From the NCBI GenBank assembly GCA_029259835.1, contig JAJDEL010000850.1, forward strand, positions 1 to 10,357: DNA of 10,357 nt, given 5' to 3'. Under the pieces are notes generated by a model, which worked only from the letters and a program-made list of their open reading frames with translations, made no database searches and was not told the origin of the DNA. Within the stretch, counting starts at the first letter, position 1. Each line of letters starts with the position of its first letter. Of this stretch, positions 1 to 6,613 are shown one piece after another. The translations under genes were made by a program, and so were the position numbers. The DNA is from Planctomicrobium sp. (lineage in GTDB: Bacteria; Planctomycetota; Planctomycetia; Planctomycetales; Planctomycetaceae).

Positions 1-385
1 AAATCGCCAACCAATCGGATTCGATAAACTCATCCCAGGTGATAAAGACGGTCGCGGTGGCTTGGCAATTTGGCATATCGATGAGAATCAGCGCGACGCC
101 TTAGACCGAGCCGGATTTCCGGGTCAACACAATTGGCCGAAAAACAAAAAACACTATCGGGTTGCCCTGCTTCAGGCAGATGGAGCATACGGTTTGGAGA
201 AAGGCTTAGATAAAGGGAACAGCACCGATTTGTATCGCGGAACGCACACTTCAAATATCGGTCCGAGCACAGTCCCTTCCACGAGCAGTTACCACCTGGG
301 CATTCTCATGGAGACCCCGAATGTCTTTTCGCAAATTTCGAATTCTGGAAGCACAATGAGTTTTCACTTCTCAGAGATGAAGTGA
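1..385 (+). CDS. M6-family (immune inhibitor A-like) metalloprotease, C-terminal fragment
   Basis: This is the 3' end of a gene entering from the left edge. The frame is open from base 2 and stops with TGA at 383-385, giving about 127 visible residues. The visible part contains GGLAIWHIDE, then HYRVALLQADGAYGLEKG, then a GNSTDLYRG segment. In M6 peptidases (InhA/PrtV-like) the end of the catalytic domain typically reads G-L-L-I-W-H-I-D-E, followed by a V-x-L-x-Q-A-D-G block and an acidic D-x-F/Y-x-G stretch, so the match is good. The zinc-binding HExxH motif would lie upstream, outside the window. Family members are usually secreted endopeptidases; no signal peptide can be seen here because the N-terminus is missing. 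A TTG at 62 is an internal codon, not a start. The gene ends 28 bp from the stop of the convergent moxR-like gene, with no clear terminator between. Family assignment fairly sure; substrate unknown. Confidence 0.75.
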   Translation, partial: NRQPIGFDKLIPGDKDGRGGLAIWHIDENQRDALDRAGFPGQHNWPKNKKHYRVALLQADGAYGLEKGLDKGNSTDLYRGTHTSNIGPSTVPSTSSYHLGILMETPNVFSQISNSGSTMSFHFSEMK

Positions 386-413
386 AACAGCACTGCTACA
401 CTTTGAGTAACGA

Positions 414-1430
414 CTACCCCGTGGGTGTCGCGACCGACTCAATAATTCGCGAGATGATTTCTTCGATCGAGGTTCCTTCGGCTTCTGCTTTGTAATTGAG
501 AAGCACGCGGTGCCGCAGAACCGGGTGGGCAATCGACTTGATATCTTCCACATTGACGTGTGAACGACCTTCCAGAAGTGCTCGCGCTTTCGCTGCCAAA
601 ATGAGATATTGCGATGCCCGTGTTCCAGCGCCCCAACTCACGTATTGATTCACAAAGTCAGGCGTCCCAGCCTGAGAGGGTCGAGACGCTGCGGTGATTT
701 TGACGGCGTATTCAATGAGTTCCTTTGCGACTGGGACTGTTCTCACAACTTTATGAAACGCGATCACGTCAGCACTTGAGAAGAGTGCTTCAATCGGTGC
801 AGCACTTCCAGAAGTCGTTCGCTCGACGACTGTAATTTCGTCTTCGACTGGAAGATAATCGATGACAACATTGAGCATGAAGCGGTCCAACTGCGCTTCC
901 GGCAATGGATATGTTCCTTCCATCTCGATTGGATTCTGAGTCGCCAGAACAAAGAATGGTTCCTCGAGCGTATACGCGCGACCAGCGGCAGTCACTTGAT
1001 GTTCCTGCATCGCTTCGAGCAACGCCGCTTGTGTTTTCGGTGGAGTCCGGTTGATTTCGTCCGCGAGGATCACATTGGCAAAAATCGGGCCTTTCACAAA
1101 ATTCAACTGACGCTGACCATCAGGTGTTTCTTCCAGAATTTCGGTGCCAGTAATGTCCGCTGGCATCAGGTCAGGCGTGAACTGAATTCGACGAAATTCC
1201 AGATGAAAAATTTTTGCTATGGAATTGACGAGTAATGTTTTCGCCAGTCCTGGAGCACCGGTAATCAGACAATGCCCGCCAGCAAAGAGAGTGATCAGCA
1301 CTTGCTCGATGACATCGTCCTGACCAACGATTGCCTTACTCAATTCATTGCGAATCAGTTGTCGAGAAGAGCGGACTTTTTCGACAATTTCTCGTTCCTG
1401 ATCGAGTGCATTCTCTGCGGGCTCACTCAT
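414..1430 (-). CDS. MoxR-family AAA+ ATPase
   Basis: A complete 338-residue protein of the usual MoxR length (about 320-340). Visible motifs: Walker A GAPGLAKT (residues 58-65), Walker B VILADEIN (120-127, with D124 and E125), sensor-1 block ATQNP (163-167), the MoxR signature EGTYPLPEAQLDRF (171-184) and the sensor-2 region RASQYLI (271-277) at the start of the C-terminal lid. The start at 1428-1430 is preceded by an AGGAC ribosome-binding site about eight bases upstream. MoxR ATPases act as cytoplasmic chaperone-like motors that help mature or activate partner proteins, often VWA- or DUF58-containing membrane-associated proteins encoded just downstream. Here no such partner follows: the gene ends 28 bp from a convergent protease gene. 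Upstream lies argC on the same strand, separated by 79 bp that contain a hairpin repeat, so cotranscription is possible but not required. Family certain; client unknown. Confidence 0.95.
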   Translation of the reverse strand: MSEPAENALDQEREIVEKVRSSRQLIRNELSKAIVGQDDVIEQVLITLFAGGHCLITGAPGLAKTLLVNSIAKIFHLEFRRIQFTPDLMPADITGTEILEETPDGQRQLNFVKGPIFANVILADEINRTPPKTQAALLEAMQEHQVTAAGRAYTLEEPFFVLATQNPIEMEGTYPLPEAQLDRFMLNVVIDYLPVEDEITVVERTTSGSAAPIEALFSSADVIAFHKVVRTVPVAKELIEYAVKITAASRPSQAGTPDFVNQYVSWGAGTRASQYLILAAKARALLEGRSHVNVEDIKSIAHPVLRHRVLLNYKAEAEGTSIEEIISRIIESVATPTG

Positions 1431-1457
1431 TCGTGTCGTCCTGATGTTTTGAAATTA

Positions 1458-1495
1458 CGTTCTTGCCGCACACTTTAAAGTGTGTGGTTAAACGC
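1458..1495 (-). repeat. 38-nt hairpin repeat, copy 1
   Basis: A near-perfect palindrome at 1466-1487 (11 pairs, one of them G-T) reads CCGCACACTTT followed by its complement. It is flanked by CGTT on the left and AACG on the right. Two further copies of the same length and flanking pattern occur at 4054-4091 and 4892-4929. It lies between argC and the moxR-like gene, so on the transcript it would be an intercistronic hairpin downstream of argC. There is no U-tract after the stem, so it is not a typical intrinsic terminator; it could stabilise RNA ends or be a REP-like element. Strand is nominal because the element is palindromic. Confidence 0.75.
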
Positions 1496-1509
1496 TATTT
1501 CTTTTTCAA

Positions 1510-2517
1510 TTACAGTAGCGCCGTTGCTTCATCAAAACCGCACATCAAATTGAAATTCTGAATTGCAACTCCGGCAGCGCCTTTGATCATGTTGTCGAGA
1601 ACTGCCAGAACGATCAAGCGACCACGGACAATTCGCACAGTGATGTCGCAGAAATTTGTGTAGGTCACATCTTTCGTTTTTGGCAAATGAGAAACGACTC
1701 GAACAAACGGTTTGCCTGTATAAAACTTTTGAAGAATCTCCATCGCTTCAGCTTCTGTTGTCTTGTCAGTGAGGTCCGCGTAAATTGTTGCGAAGATACC
1801 ACGATCCATGGGTGCCAGATGAGGCGTAAAGATCACTTCCACATTTCGACCGGAAACATCGCTCAACACTTGTTCGATTTCCGGCGTGTGTCGATGGCTC
1901 CCGATCGCATAGGCCGACAAACTCTCGTTGCATTCGGCATACAATGTGGCCACCTTCGGAGTTCTGCCAGCCCCTGAGACACCGCTTTTGGCGTCGATGA
2001 TAATCGACTCGCAATTCACGATTCCATGATTGATGAACGGTGCCAATGCCAGAATGGATGTGCTGGTGTAGCAACCCGGGTTCGCAACGAGATCCTGCCC
2101 TTTGATTCGATCACCATTCAACTCTGGTAATCCGTAGACGGTATTCCCAAGTCGAGTCGGATCGGTATGCACGTGACCGTACCACTTCTCGTAAACGCCT
2201 GGGTCGTTCAGGCGATAATCCGCCGACAAATCGACAACTTTCAGCCCGGCGGAAAGAAGCGACGGGATACTGTCCATGCTTGCCTTATGAGGTAGACAAC
2301 AGAACGCCACGTCCGCGTTATCAGCGATTTCATCGGTCGTTGGACTCGTGAATGAAACGTCGACGAGACCGGTTAACGAAGGATGAACACTCGCGACTGG
2401 GCCAGTTTCCGAGCGGCTGGTGACAACTGTCACTTCTGCCTGTGGATGCCGCTGCAACAACCGCATTACTTCCAATGCCGTATAACCCGTTCCGCCAATC
2501 ACTGCGACTCGAACCAC
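1510..2517 (-). CDS. argC: N-acetyl-gamma-glutamyl-phosphate reductase
   Basis: Catalyses the NADPH-dependent reduction of N-acetyl-glutamyl-5-phosphate to the semialdehyde, the third step of arginine biosynthesis, in the cytoplasm. With a GTG start at 2515-2517 the protein has 335 residues, close to the usual 340-350. The start was chosen because the Rossmann strand ([16 protein letters not shown], residues 2-17) begins immediately after it and an AAGGCGG ribosome-binding site lies four bases upstream. An in-frame ATG further out (2649) would add 44 residues that look non-homologous. Visible motifs: NADP-binding GGTGYT (8-13), catalytic Cys149 in ANPGCY (usually followed by P, here T), KSGVSGAGR (177-185), HRHTPEIEQ (208-216) and [10 protein letters not shown] (231-240), which carries the conserved His. 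The gene stands apart from other arg genes, as is common outside enterobacteria. It is divergent from the beta-propeller gene across 225 bp. Confidence 0.95.
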   Translation of the reverse strand: MVRVAVIGGTGYTALEVMRLLQRHPQAEVTVVTSRSETGPVASVHPSLTGLVDVSFTSPTTDEIADNADVAFCCLPHKASMDSIPSLLSAGLKVVDLSADYRLNDPGVYEKWYGHVHTDPTRLGNTVYGLPELNGDRIKGQDLVANPGCYTSTSILALAPFINHGIVNCESIIIDAKSGVSGAGRTPKVATLYAECNESLSAYAIGSHRHTPEIEQVLSDVSGRNVEVIFTPHLAPMDRGIFATIYADLTDKTTEAEAMEILQKFYTGKPFVRVVSHLPKTKDVTYTNFCDITVRIVRGRLIVLAVLDNMIKGAAGVAIQNFNLMCGFDEATALL

Positions 2518-2742
2518 AAAACCGCCTTCTACCTGAATTTCTAAGTCCCATCCTTTCGCCGGACAATCTCGAAGAACGAAAGGTTCAGCCCATTCTGACG
2601 AGGTCAGGCACATGCAACAAGGATGGGGTCCATGTGGACTTTTCTTCAACGAGTTTCAGGGGATACTTTTCAAGTTGCCCGGATCACACCATAATGGCGA
2701 CATCCTACCAAACTCCCTTTCCGCGAAAACTACGGAGCGAAG

Positions 2743-4035
2743 ATGTCCAAGGCATTTCTCAGTACAAGTCTTTTATGCTTTTCTATGATTCTATGCTGCG
2801 GCTCCGTCTCGGCAGGAAACTGGACGAGTTGGCGCGGTCCGGCAGGGGATGGGACCGTTGCGACAGGGGGTTTCGCAGTCGAATGGTCCAGCGAAAACAA
2901 CCTCGCCTGGAAAATCGACTTACCCAGTCGAGCTGGATCAACACCGGTCGTAATTGGTAACAAGATTGTTTTGACAGCGACAATTGAGAATGAGAACGGC
3001 GTTCTGTGCTACGACTTGAACGGCAAAGAACTCTGGCGCAAGACAATCGGCGATGTTCGCGAAGGCAAGCACAAGAAAGCGAGCGGGAGTAATCCATCAC
3101 CTGTCACCGACGGCACGCACGTTTTTGTTTACTACAAAAGTGGCGATTTCGCAGCACTGGACCTCAACGGAAAAATCGTCTGGCAGAAGAACCTGCAAAC
3201 AGCATACGGCGAAGATACACTGTGGTGGGATCTCGGCACGTCACCAGTGCTGACAAAAAAGCACGTCGTCATCGCCTGTATGCAAAGCCTGCCATCGCCT
3301 TCTTATCTGGCAGCCTTTGAAAAAGGGACCGGCAAAGAAGTCTGGAAGGTTGAGCGTGAATTAGGAGCACCGGAGGAAGCGGCTCAAAGTTATTCGACTC
3401 CTGTTGTCACAGAGTACAAAGGGCAGGAACAGATCGTCGTGCTAGGCGCAGACTTCGCAACGTGCCACTCCGCTAAAGATGGTCACGAGCTGTGGCGCGT
3501 TGGGACTCTCAACCCAGAACAGGAAAGATACTTCCGTTCGATTGCTTCCCCAGTCATTTCGAACGGCATCGTGATCGCCCCGTACGCTCGGGGAAAAACC
3601 TTGACCGCGATTCGCATGGGCGGCAAAGGGAATGTGACAGATTCGCACGTCCTGTGGACAAAAACCGGCCTCTCCGCGGACGTTCCAACTCCAGCGGCGA
3701 AGGACGGAAAGGTTTATCTCTGCACCGACAAAGGGACCATCGCCTGTCTGGATGCAGAATCCGGCAAAGAACTCTGGCAAACAGAAACTCCGAAACATCG
3801 CCTGAAGTTTAGCGCCTCACCGATCCTGGTTGGCGACTTGCTATACCTCGTTCGTGAGGATGCCACATCATTCGTCGTCGACACCAAAAAGCAAAAAGTG
3901 ATCGCAACAAACAAACTTGGAGCCGATGAGTTCATCGTCTCAACGCCCGTTTTTGTCGATGGAAAAATCCTGATTCGTACTTTCGATCATCTTTACAGCA
4001 TCGAGACAAACGCAAAGCGTGTTTCATCGAAATAG
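2743..4035 (+). CDS. Secreted PQQ-like beta-propeller repeat protein
   Basis: A 430-residue protein with a signal peptide (residues 1-24, hydrophobic core FLSTSLLCFSMILCCG, likely cleavage after VSA). The mature N-terminus carries the WxxWRGP motif (27-32) often found in planctomycete propeller proteins. Blade signatures of the PQQ/BamB type recur: NGKELWRK (93-100), NGKIVWQKN (142-150), TGKEVWKVE (196-204), DGHELWRVG (246-254) and SGKELWQTE (340-348). These fit a propeller of six to eight blades, exported to the periplasm or outside. The start is supported by a CGGAG site five bases upstream of the ATG. No haem domain, quinoprotein dehydrogenase active-site motif or vicinal-cysteine pair of the methanol dehydrogenase kind is visible, so enzymatic PQQ use is doubtful and a binding or scaffold role is at least as likely. 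The gene product may be related to BamB in fold, but there are no outer-membrane assembly genes next to it. Exact function unknown. Confidence 0.88.
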   Translation: MSKAFLSTSLLCFSMILCCGSVSAGNWTSWRGPAGDGTVATGGFAVEWSSENNLAWKIDLPSRAGSTPVVIGNKIVLTATIENENGVLCYDLNGKELWRKTIGDVREGKHKKASGSNPSPVTDGTHVFVYYKSGDFAALDLNGKIVWQKNLQTAYGEDTLWWDLGTSPVLTKKHVVIACMQSLPSPSYLAAFEKGTGKEVWKVERELGAPEEAAQSYSTPVVTEYKGQEQIVVLGADFATCHSAKDGHELWRVGTLNPEQERYFRSIASPVISNGIVIAPYARGKTLTAIRMGGKGNVTDSHVLWTKTGLSADVPTPAAKDGKVYLCTDKGTIACLDAESGKELWQTETPKHRLKFSASPILVGDLLYLVREDATSFVVDTKKQKVIATNKLGADEFIVSTPVFVDGKILIRTFDHLYSIETNAKRVSSK

Positions 4036-4053
4036 CGATCTTTGCAGATGAGC

Positions 4054-4091
4054 CGTTGCTTTGCCGTACACTTTCAGTGTACGGCTATACG
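4054..4091 (+). repeat. 38-nt hairpin repeat, copy 2
   Basis: A perfect 10-bp stem, GCCGTACACT (4063-4072) paired with AGTGTACGGC (4076-4085) around a TTC loop, flanked by CGTT (4054-4057) and ATACG (4087-4091). It is the same family as the elements at 1458 and 4892. It sits in the 89-bp gap between the beta-propeller gene and the amidotransferase-like gene. An in-frame TTG within its left flank makes a longer open frame for the downstream gene, but translation through the hairpin is unlikely. Confidence 0.78.
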
Positions 4092-4124
4092 TTGTCGATC
4101 TTCGTTTCTTTTGCACTCTCACTC

Positions 4125-4898
4125 ATGCTTAAACAAATATTCTTTCTCGGAGACACATCATTACAAACCGCAGCCAGTTATCTGGCGGGCTGTTTGCATC
4201 ACTCTGGTTGGACGTTCGATTATCTGCCAAGTGACCAACCACTCACGGAGTTGCATCTGGCAGAGCCGCATCAGCTTTACATCATCAGCGATTACCCGGC
4301 AGAGAACATTTCTGTCGATCTTCAAAAACGACTTGTTGAAAATGTCACCAATGGATCAAACCTCCTGATGATCGGTGGCTGGGAATCATTTCACGGTATG
4401 GGAGGCAACTGGGATGGGACTCCGATTGCCAATTTCCTTCCGGTTGAAGTCGCCTCCGAAGATGACCGCAGGAACTGCGACTCACCCGTCTTTCTCAAAG
4501 CGCACGGCGATCATCCCATTCTTTCCAACCTACCATGGAATGATCGAACTCCGCTGATCGGCGGGTATAATCGAGTCATTGCCAAGCGAGGCGTACAAAC
4601 TCTACTGACAGCTGAAAGATACACTGCTGTTTCCTCGAATGGCGACTACAAACTCTCACACGAGTCAAGTGATCCCCTGCTGGTCGTCGAAGAAAACGGC
4701 AGCAGTCGTATCGCGACATTGTTGACGGACCTGGCACCTCACTGGGTTGGTCCGCTTGTCGATTGGGGAGACGACCGCATCGCCGCCCAAGCTCCAAACG
4801 CCGAAGGCATCGAAGTCGGAAATTTGTACTACCAGTTCGTCAGCCAACTCATCAGTTGGATCGGGCAATTTCCGCTTGAAAGTTCGAACTCCGTTTAG
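4125..4898 (+). CDS. Glutamine amidotransferase-like (class I GATase fold) protein, probably non-canonical
   Basis: A 257-residue protein with an alpha/beta Rossmann-like start (MLKQIFFLGD), the segment YIISDYPAENIS (52-63) and a distinctive LLMIGGWESFHGMGGNWDGTPIA block (80-102, key residues G84, G85, W86, S88, F89, G91). This pattern fits the 'putative glutamine amidotransferase' group (GATase1_like, related to ThuA-type folds), which is frequent in planctomycetes. No G-x-C-x-G nucleophile elbow exists anywhere: the only cysteines are C23 and C118 and neither is in that context. Glutaminase activity is therefore not supported, and a sugar-related or carbohydrate-binding role is possible but unproven. 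The ATG at 4125 was preferred over an in-frame TTG at 4056 because the TTG sits in a hairpin repeat and the homologous-looking sequence begins at the ATG. No clear Shine-Dalgarno site is present. The last codon and the TAG stop lie inside hairpin copy 3. Confidence 0.7.
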   Translation: MLKQIFFLGDTSLQTAASYLAGCLHHSGWTFDYLPSDQPLTELHLAEPHQLYIISDYPAENISVDLQKRLVENVTNGSNLLMIGGWESFHGMGGNWDGTPIANFLPVEVASEDDRRNCDSPVFLKAHGDHPILSNLPWNDRTPLIGGYNRVIAKRGVQTLLTAERYTAVSSNGDYKLSHESSDPLLVVEENGSSRIATLLTDLAPHWVGPLVDWGDDRIAAQAPNAEGIEVGNLYYQFVSQLISWIGQFPLESSNSV

Positions 4899-4929
4899 CC
4901 GGACACTTCAAGTGTCCGGCTAAAAACGC
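4892..4929 (+). repeat. 38-nt hairpin repeat, copy 3, overlapping a stop codon
   Basis: The longest stem of the family: 14 perfect pairs, 4894-4907 with 4911-4924, around a TCA loop, flanked by CG on the left and ACG on the right. It is related to the elements at 1458 and 4054. It overlaps the 3' end of the amidotransferase-like gene, whose TAG stop is at 4896-4898 within the left arm. The stem with a following run of A (T on the other strand) could act as a weak terminator for transcription coming from the right, but on the plus strand there is no U-tract. Confidence 0.8.
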
Positions 4930-4933
4930 CCGC

Positions 4934-4961
4934 TTTCAATCAACGCGTTATCGGATATGAT
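4934..4961 (+). promoter_or_regulatory. Candidate sigma-70-like promoter for the phosphofructokinase gene
   Basis: TATGAT at 4956-4961 matches five of six bases of a -10 box. A weak -35-like TTTCAA (three of six) lies 16 bp upstream at 4934-4939. The predicted start site near 4968 would give a leader of about 44 bases. The short inverted repeat at 4971-4983 would lie just downstream. This is pattern matching only. Confidence 0.3.
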
Positions 4962-4970
4962 GTGGTGAAT

Positions 4971-4983
4971 GTAATGACATTAC
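4971..4983. promoter_or_regulatory. Short perfect inverted repeat upstream of phosphofructokinase gene (possible operator)
   Basis: GTAATG-A-CATTAC is a perfect 6-bp inverted repeat with a one-base spacer, ending 28 bp before the ATG at 5012. It is positioned just after the candidate promoter, where a repressor could bind. A 6-bp half-site can arise by chance, and I do not recognise it as a known regulator's box. Confidence 0.25.
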
Positions 4984-5011
4984 TGAAGATATCGTTCGCA
5001 GAAAGAAACTC

Positions 5012-6208
5012 ATGGAAAACGGAAACGCTATTGTTGGTCAGTCTGGGGGGCCAACTTCTGTTATTAATGCTTCACTTGTTGGAGTTGTTGAAACAGCGTT
5101 AAAGAACAAGAAAATCGGCACCGTCTACGGTATGCGATTTGGAATTGAAGGCGTTCTCAATAACAAGTTGCTGGATTTTTCCAAAGTCGATAGCAATACC
5201 CTAAAGCAACTGAAACAAACTCCAAGCAGTGCCTTAGGGTCGAGTCGTTTGAAATTACAGGACGAGCATTTTGGCCCCATCCTGAAACGATTGAAGCAGA
5301 AGAACATCCGCTACTACTTCATGATTGGTGGCAACGATACGATGGATACGATTCACCGTGTGGTTGAGTATGCCAGGGATCATGGTTGGGAAATGGCAGG
5401 CGTCGGCGTCTCGAAGACCGTCGACAACGACCTCTTCGGCACAGATCATACACCTGGTTTTCCCTCGGCGGCACGCTACGTCGCGATGAGCGTTCTGCAA
5501 GGCGGAGTATTAGCCCGCGACATGCAGCGTGTCGACCAGTTCGTCGTCTTTCAAACCGTCGGACGCAGTGCCGGTTGGCTCCCAGCTGCCGCTGCCGCCG
5601 CACGCCGAAAAGCTGGTGACCCACCGCACATTATCTTATTGCCTGAAAGACCATTCCATCGCAAAAACTTCCTCTCCGCTGTGAAGAAGACGTACGACAA
5701 AAAAGGCTTTGTTTCAATTGTCTGCGGAGAAGGGATTACGAATCCGGATGGCTCGCCAGTCAGTGCTTCTGGCACAACCGACAAGTTCGGCAATACAGAA
5801 TTTGGAGCCATGGGCGGTACGAGTGCTGCGATGATTTTGCATCGCATCCTCAGTGATGAATTCGGCTGGCGCGGCGAATTTCAGGTCTGTGAGTCACTGC
5901 AAATGTCAGCCGGAGATCGCACCGTTCCCCTCGATATCAAGGAAGCCTACGGCTGCGGAAAGAAAGCCGTTCAACTGGCTGCCAGCGGCGGAAGCGGGGT
6001 CATGGTGACCATTGATCGCGTTTCCAAACGAGGCGAACCGTACAAGTCCACCTACGGCACCGCCCCACTAAGCGAAGTCGCCAACCACGAACGTCCAATG
6101 CCTGACAAGTACATTGCAAAGAACGGCATGGACGTCACGAAAGCATTTCTCGATTACCTCGACCCATTGATTGGCGATCTCCCGGACTACGCATCGTTGC
6201 CGAAGTAA
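5012..6208 (+). CDS. 6-phosphofructokinase, probably pyrophosphate-dependent
   Basis: A 398-residue phosphofructokinase that interconverts fructose-6-phosphate and fructose-1,6-bisphosphate in glycolysis/gluconeogenesis. Visible motifs: phosphoryl-donor loop GQSGGPTSVINAS (9-21), GGNDT (106-110), KTVDND (135-140, catalytic base D138), GRSAGWLPAAAAAAR (184-198, substrate-binding R185) and LLPERPF (209-215). In this superfamily an Asp after GGN (D109 here) together with Lys before T-x-D-N-D (K135) marks the PPi-dependent type, because these residues block ATP's alpha-phosphate. ATP enzymes have Gly at both places. The usual PKTIDND reads SKTVDND here, a Pro to Ser change. Length of about 400 fits the PPi-type clade and not the 320-residue ATP type. 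No strong Shine-Dalgarno site is seen before the ATG (AGAAAGAAA at best). The gene stands alone between a hairpin repeat and a 405-bp gap. Confidence 0.93.
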   Translation: MENGNAIVGQSGGPTSVINASLVGVVETALKNKKIGTVYGMRFGIEGVLNNKLLDFSKVDSNTLKQLKQTPSSALGSSRLKLQDEHFGPILKRLKQKNIRYYFMIGGNDTMDTIHRVVEYARDHGWEMAGVGVSKTVDNDLFGTDHTPGFPSAARYVAMSVLQGGVLARDMQRVDQFVVFQTVGRSAGWLPAAAAAARRKAGDPPHIILLPERPFHRKNFLSAVKKTYDKKGFVSIVCGEGITNPDGSPVSASGTTDKFGNTEFGAMGGTSAAMILHRILSDEFGWRGEFQVCESLQMSAGDRTVPLDIKEAYGCGKKAVQLAASGGSGVMVTIDRVSKRGEPYKSTYGTAPLSEVANHERPMPDKYIAKNGMDVTKAFLDYLDPLIGDLPDYASLPK

Positions 6209-6239
6209 TAGGCGTCTCTCTTTGATGATCAGAAATTGA

Positions 6240-6542
6240 ACCACCGAGTCACAGAGACACGGAGAAAGAAGGAAGCCAACTCGTTGCATGTGAGGGGATA
6301 TCAGAAGCCGTTGGCTGAGCAAATTCCCAGTTTGCTGAACATCCGTGTGTGTGCGACAAAAGCAATACAATTCAAGAGTAGCGGGTGGCTGTCCCTTTCT
6401 GTTGCCGGGGGCAAACTGCCGTTCACGTCTCATTCAAACAAGCTCTCGTTTGCCGACTTCATCTCAGTGACATACGATGATCGATGTAAAATTTGTCACC
6501 AATTCTTCCCCTATTTTCTCTGTGGCTCCTTGTCTCCGTGGT
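6240..6542. repeat. MITE-like element: imperfect inverted ends around ~240 bp of non-coding DNA
   Basis: The 405-bp gap between the phosphofructokinase and SIS genes holds a left end at 6240-6272 (ACCACCGAGTCACAGAGACA then CGGAGAAAG) and an inverted right end at 6509-6542. Read on the minus strand, the right end gives ACCACGGAGACAAGGAGCCA then CAGAGAAAA. The two align over about 33 bases with roughly three quarters identity. Such 'CACAGAGACACGGAG' sequences are a common intergenic type in planctomycetes and some other phyla, and in some genomes they flank GxxExxY-family genes. The interior has no open frame that looks like a protein; the frame at 6236-6544 merely translates the repeat. I see no direct target-site duplication. 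It may be a non-autonomous mobile element or the remnant of a lost gene cassette. The remaining bases of the gap (6209-6239, 6543-6613) show nothing recognisable. Confidence 0.55.
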
Positions 6543-6613
6543 GAATTTATTTTTCACCGACTAAAATCTACGAAGATCACATCAAGGCATCCTCAACTCT
6601 CAACGATTCCATC

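Noticed and set aside
390..413. A possible decayed fourth hairpin copy (TACACTTTGAGTAACG) between the convergent genes
   Set aside because: Only the ACACTTT...AGT core is similar. The CCG/CGG stem is absent and pairing is just three bases, so chance is enough.
2442..2960. A 172-codon plus-strand open frame across the argC-propeller divergent gap
   Set aside because: It overlaps the start of argC on the opposite strand and the signal peptide region of the propeller gene in another frame, and has no domain-like sequence.
4056..4124. A longer start (TTG at 4056) for the amidotransferase-like gene, giving a hydrophobic N-terminus like a signal peptide
   Set aside because: The TTG and the first codons lie in the hairpin repeat. 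The apparent hydrophobic stretch partly derives from the repeat, and the ATG at 4125 begins a normal Rossmann strand.
6236..6544. A 102-codon plus-strand frame between the phosphofructokinase and SIS genes
   Set aside because: Both its ends are translations of the inverted repeat sequence, and similar false proteins arise wherever this repeat type occurs.
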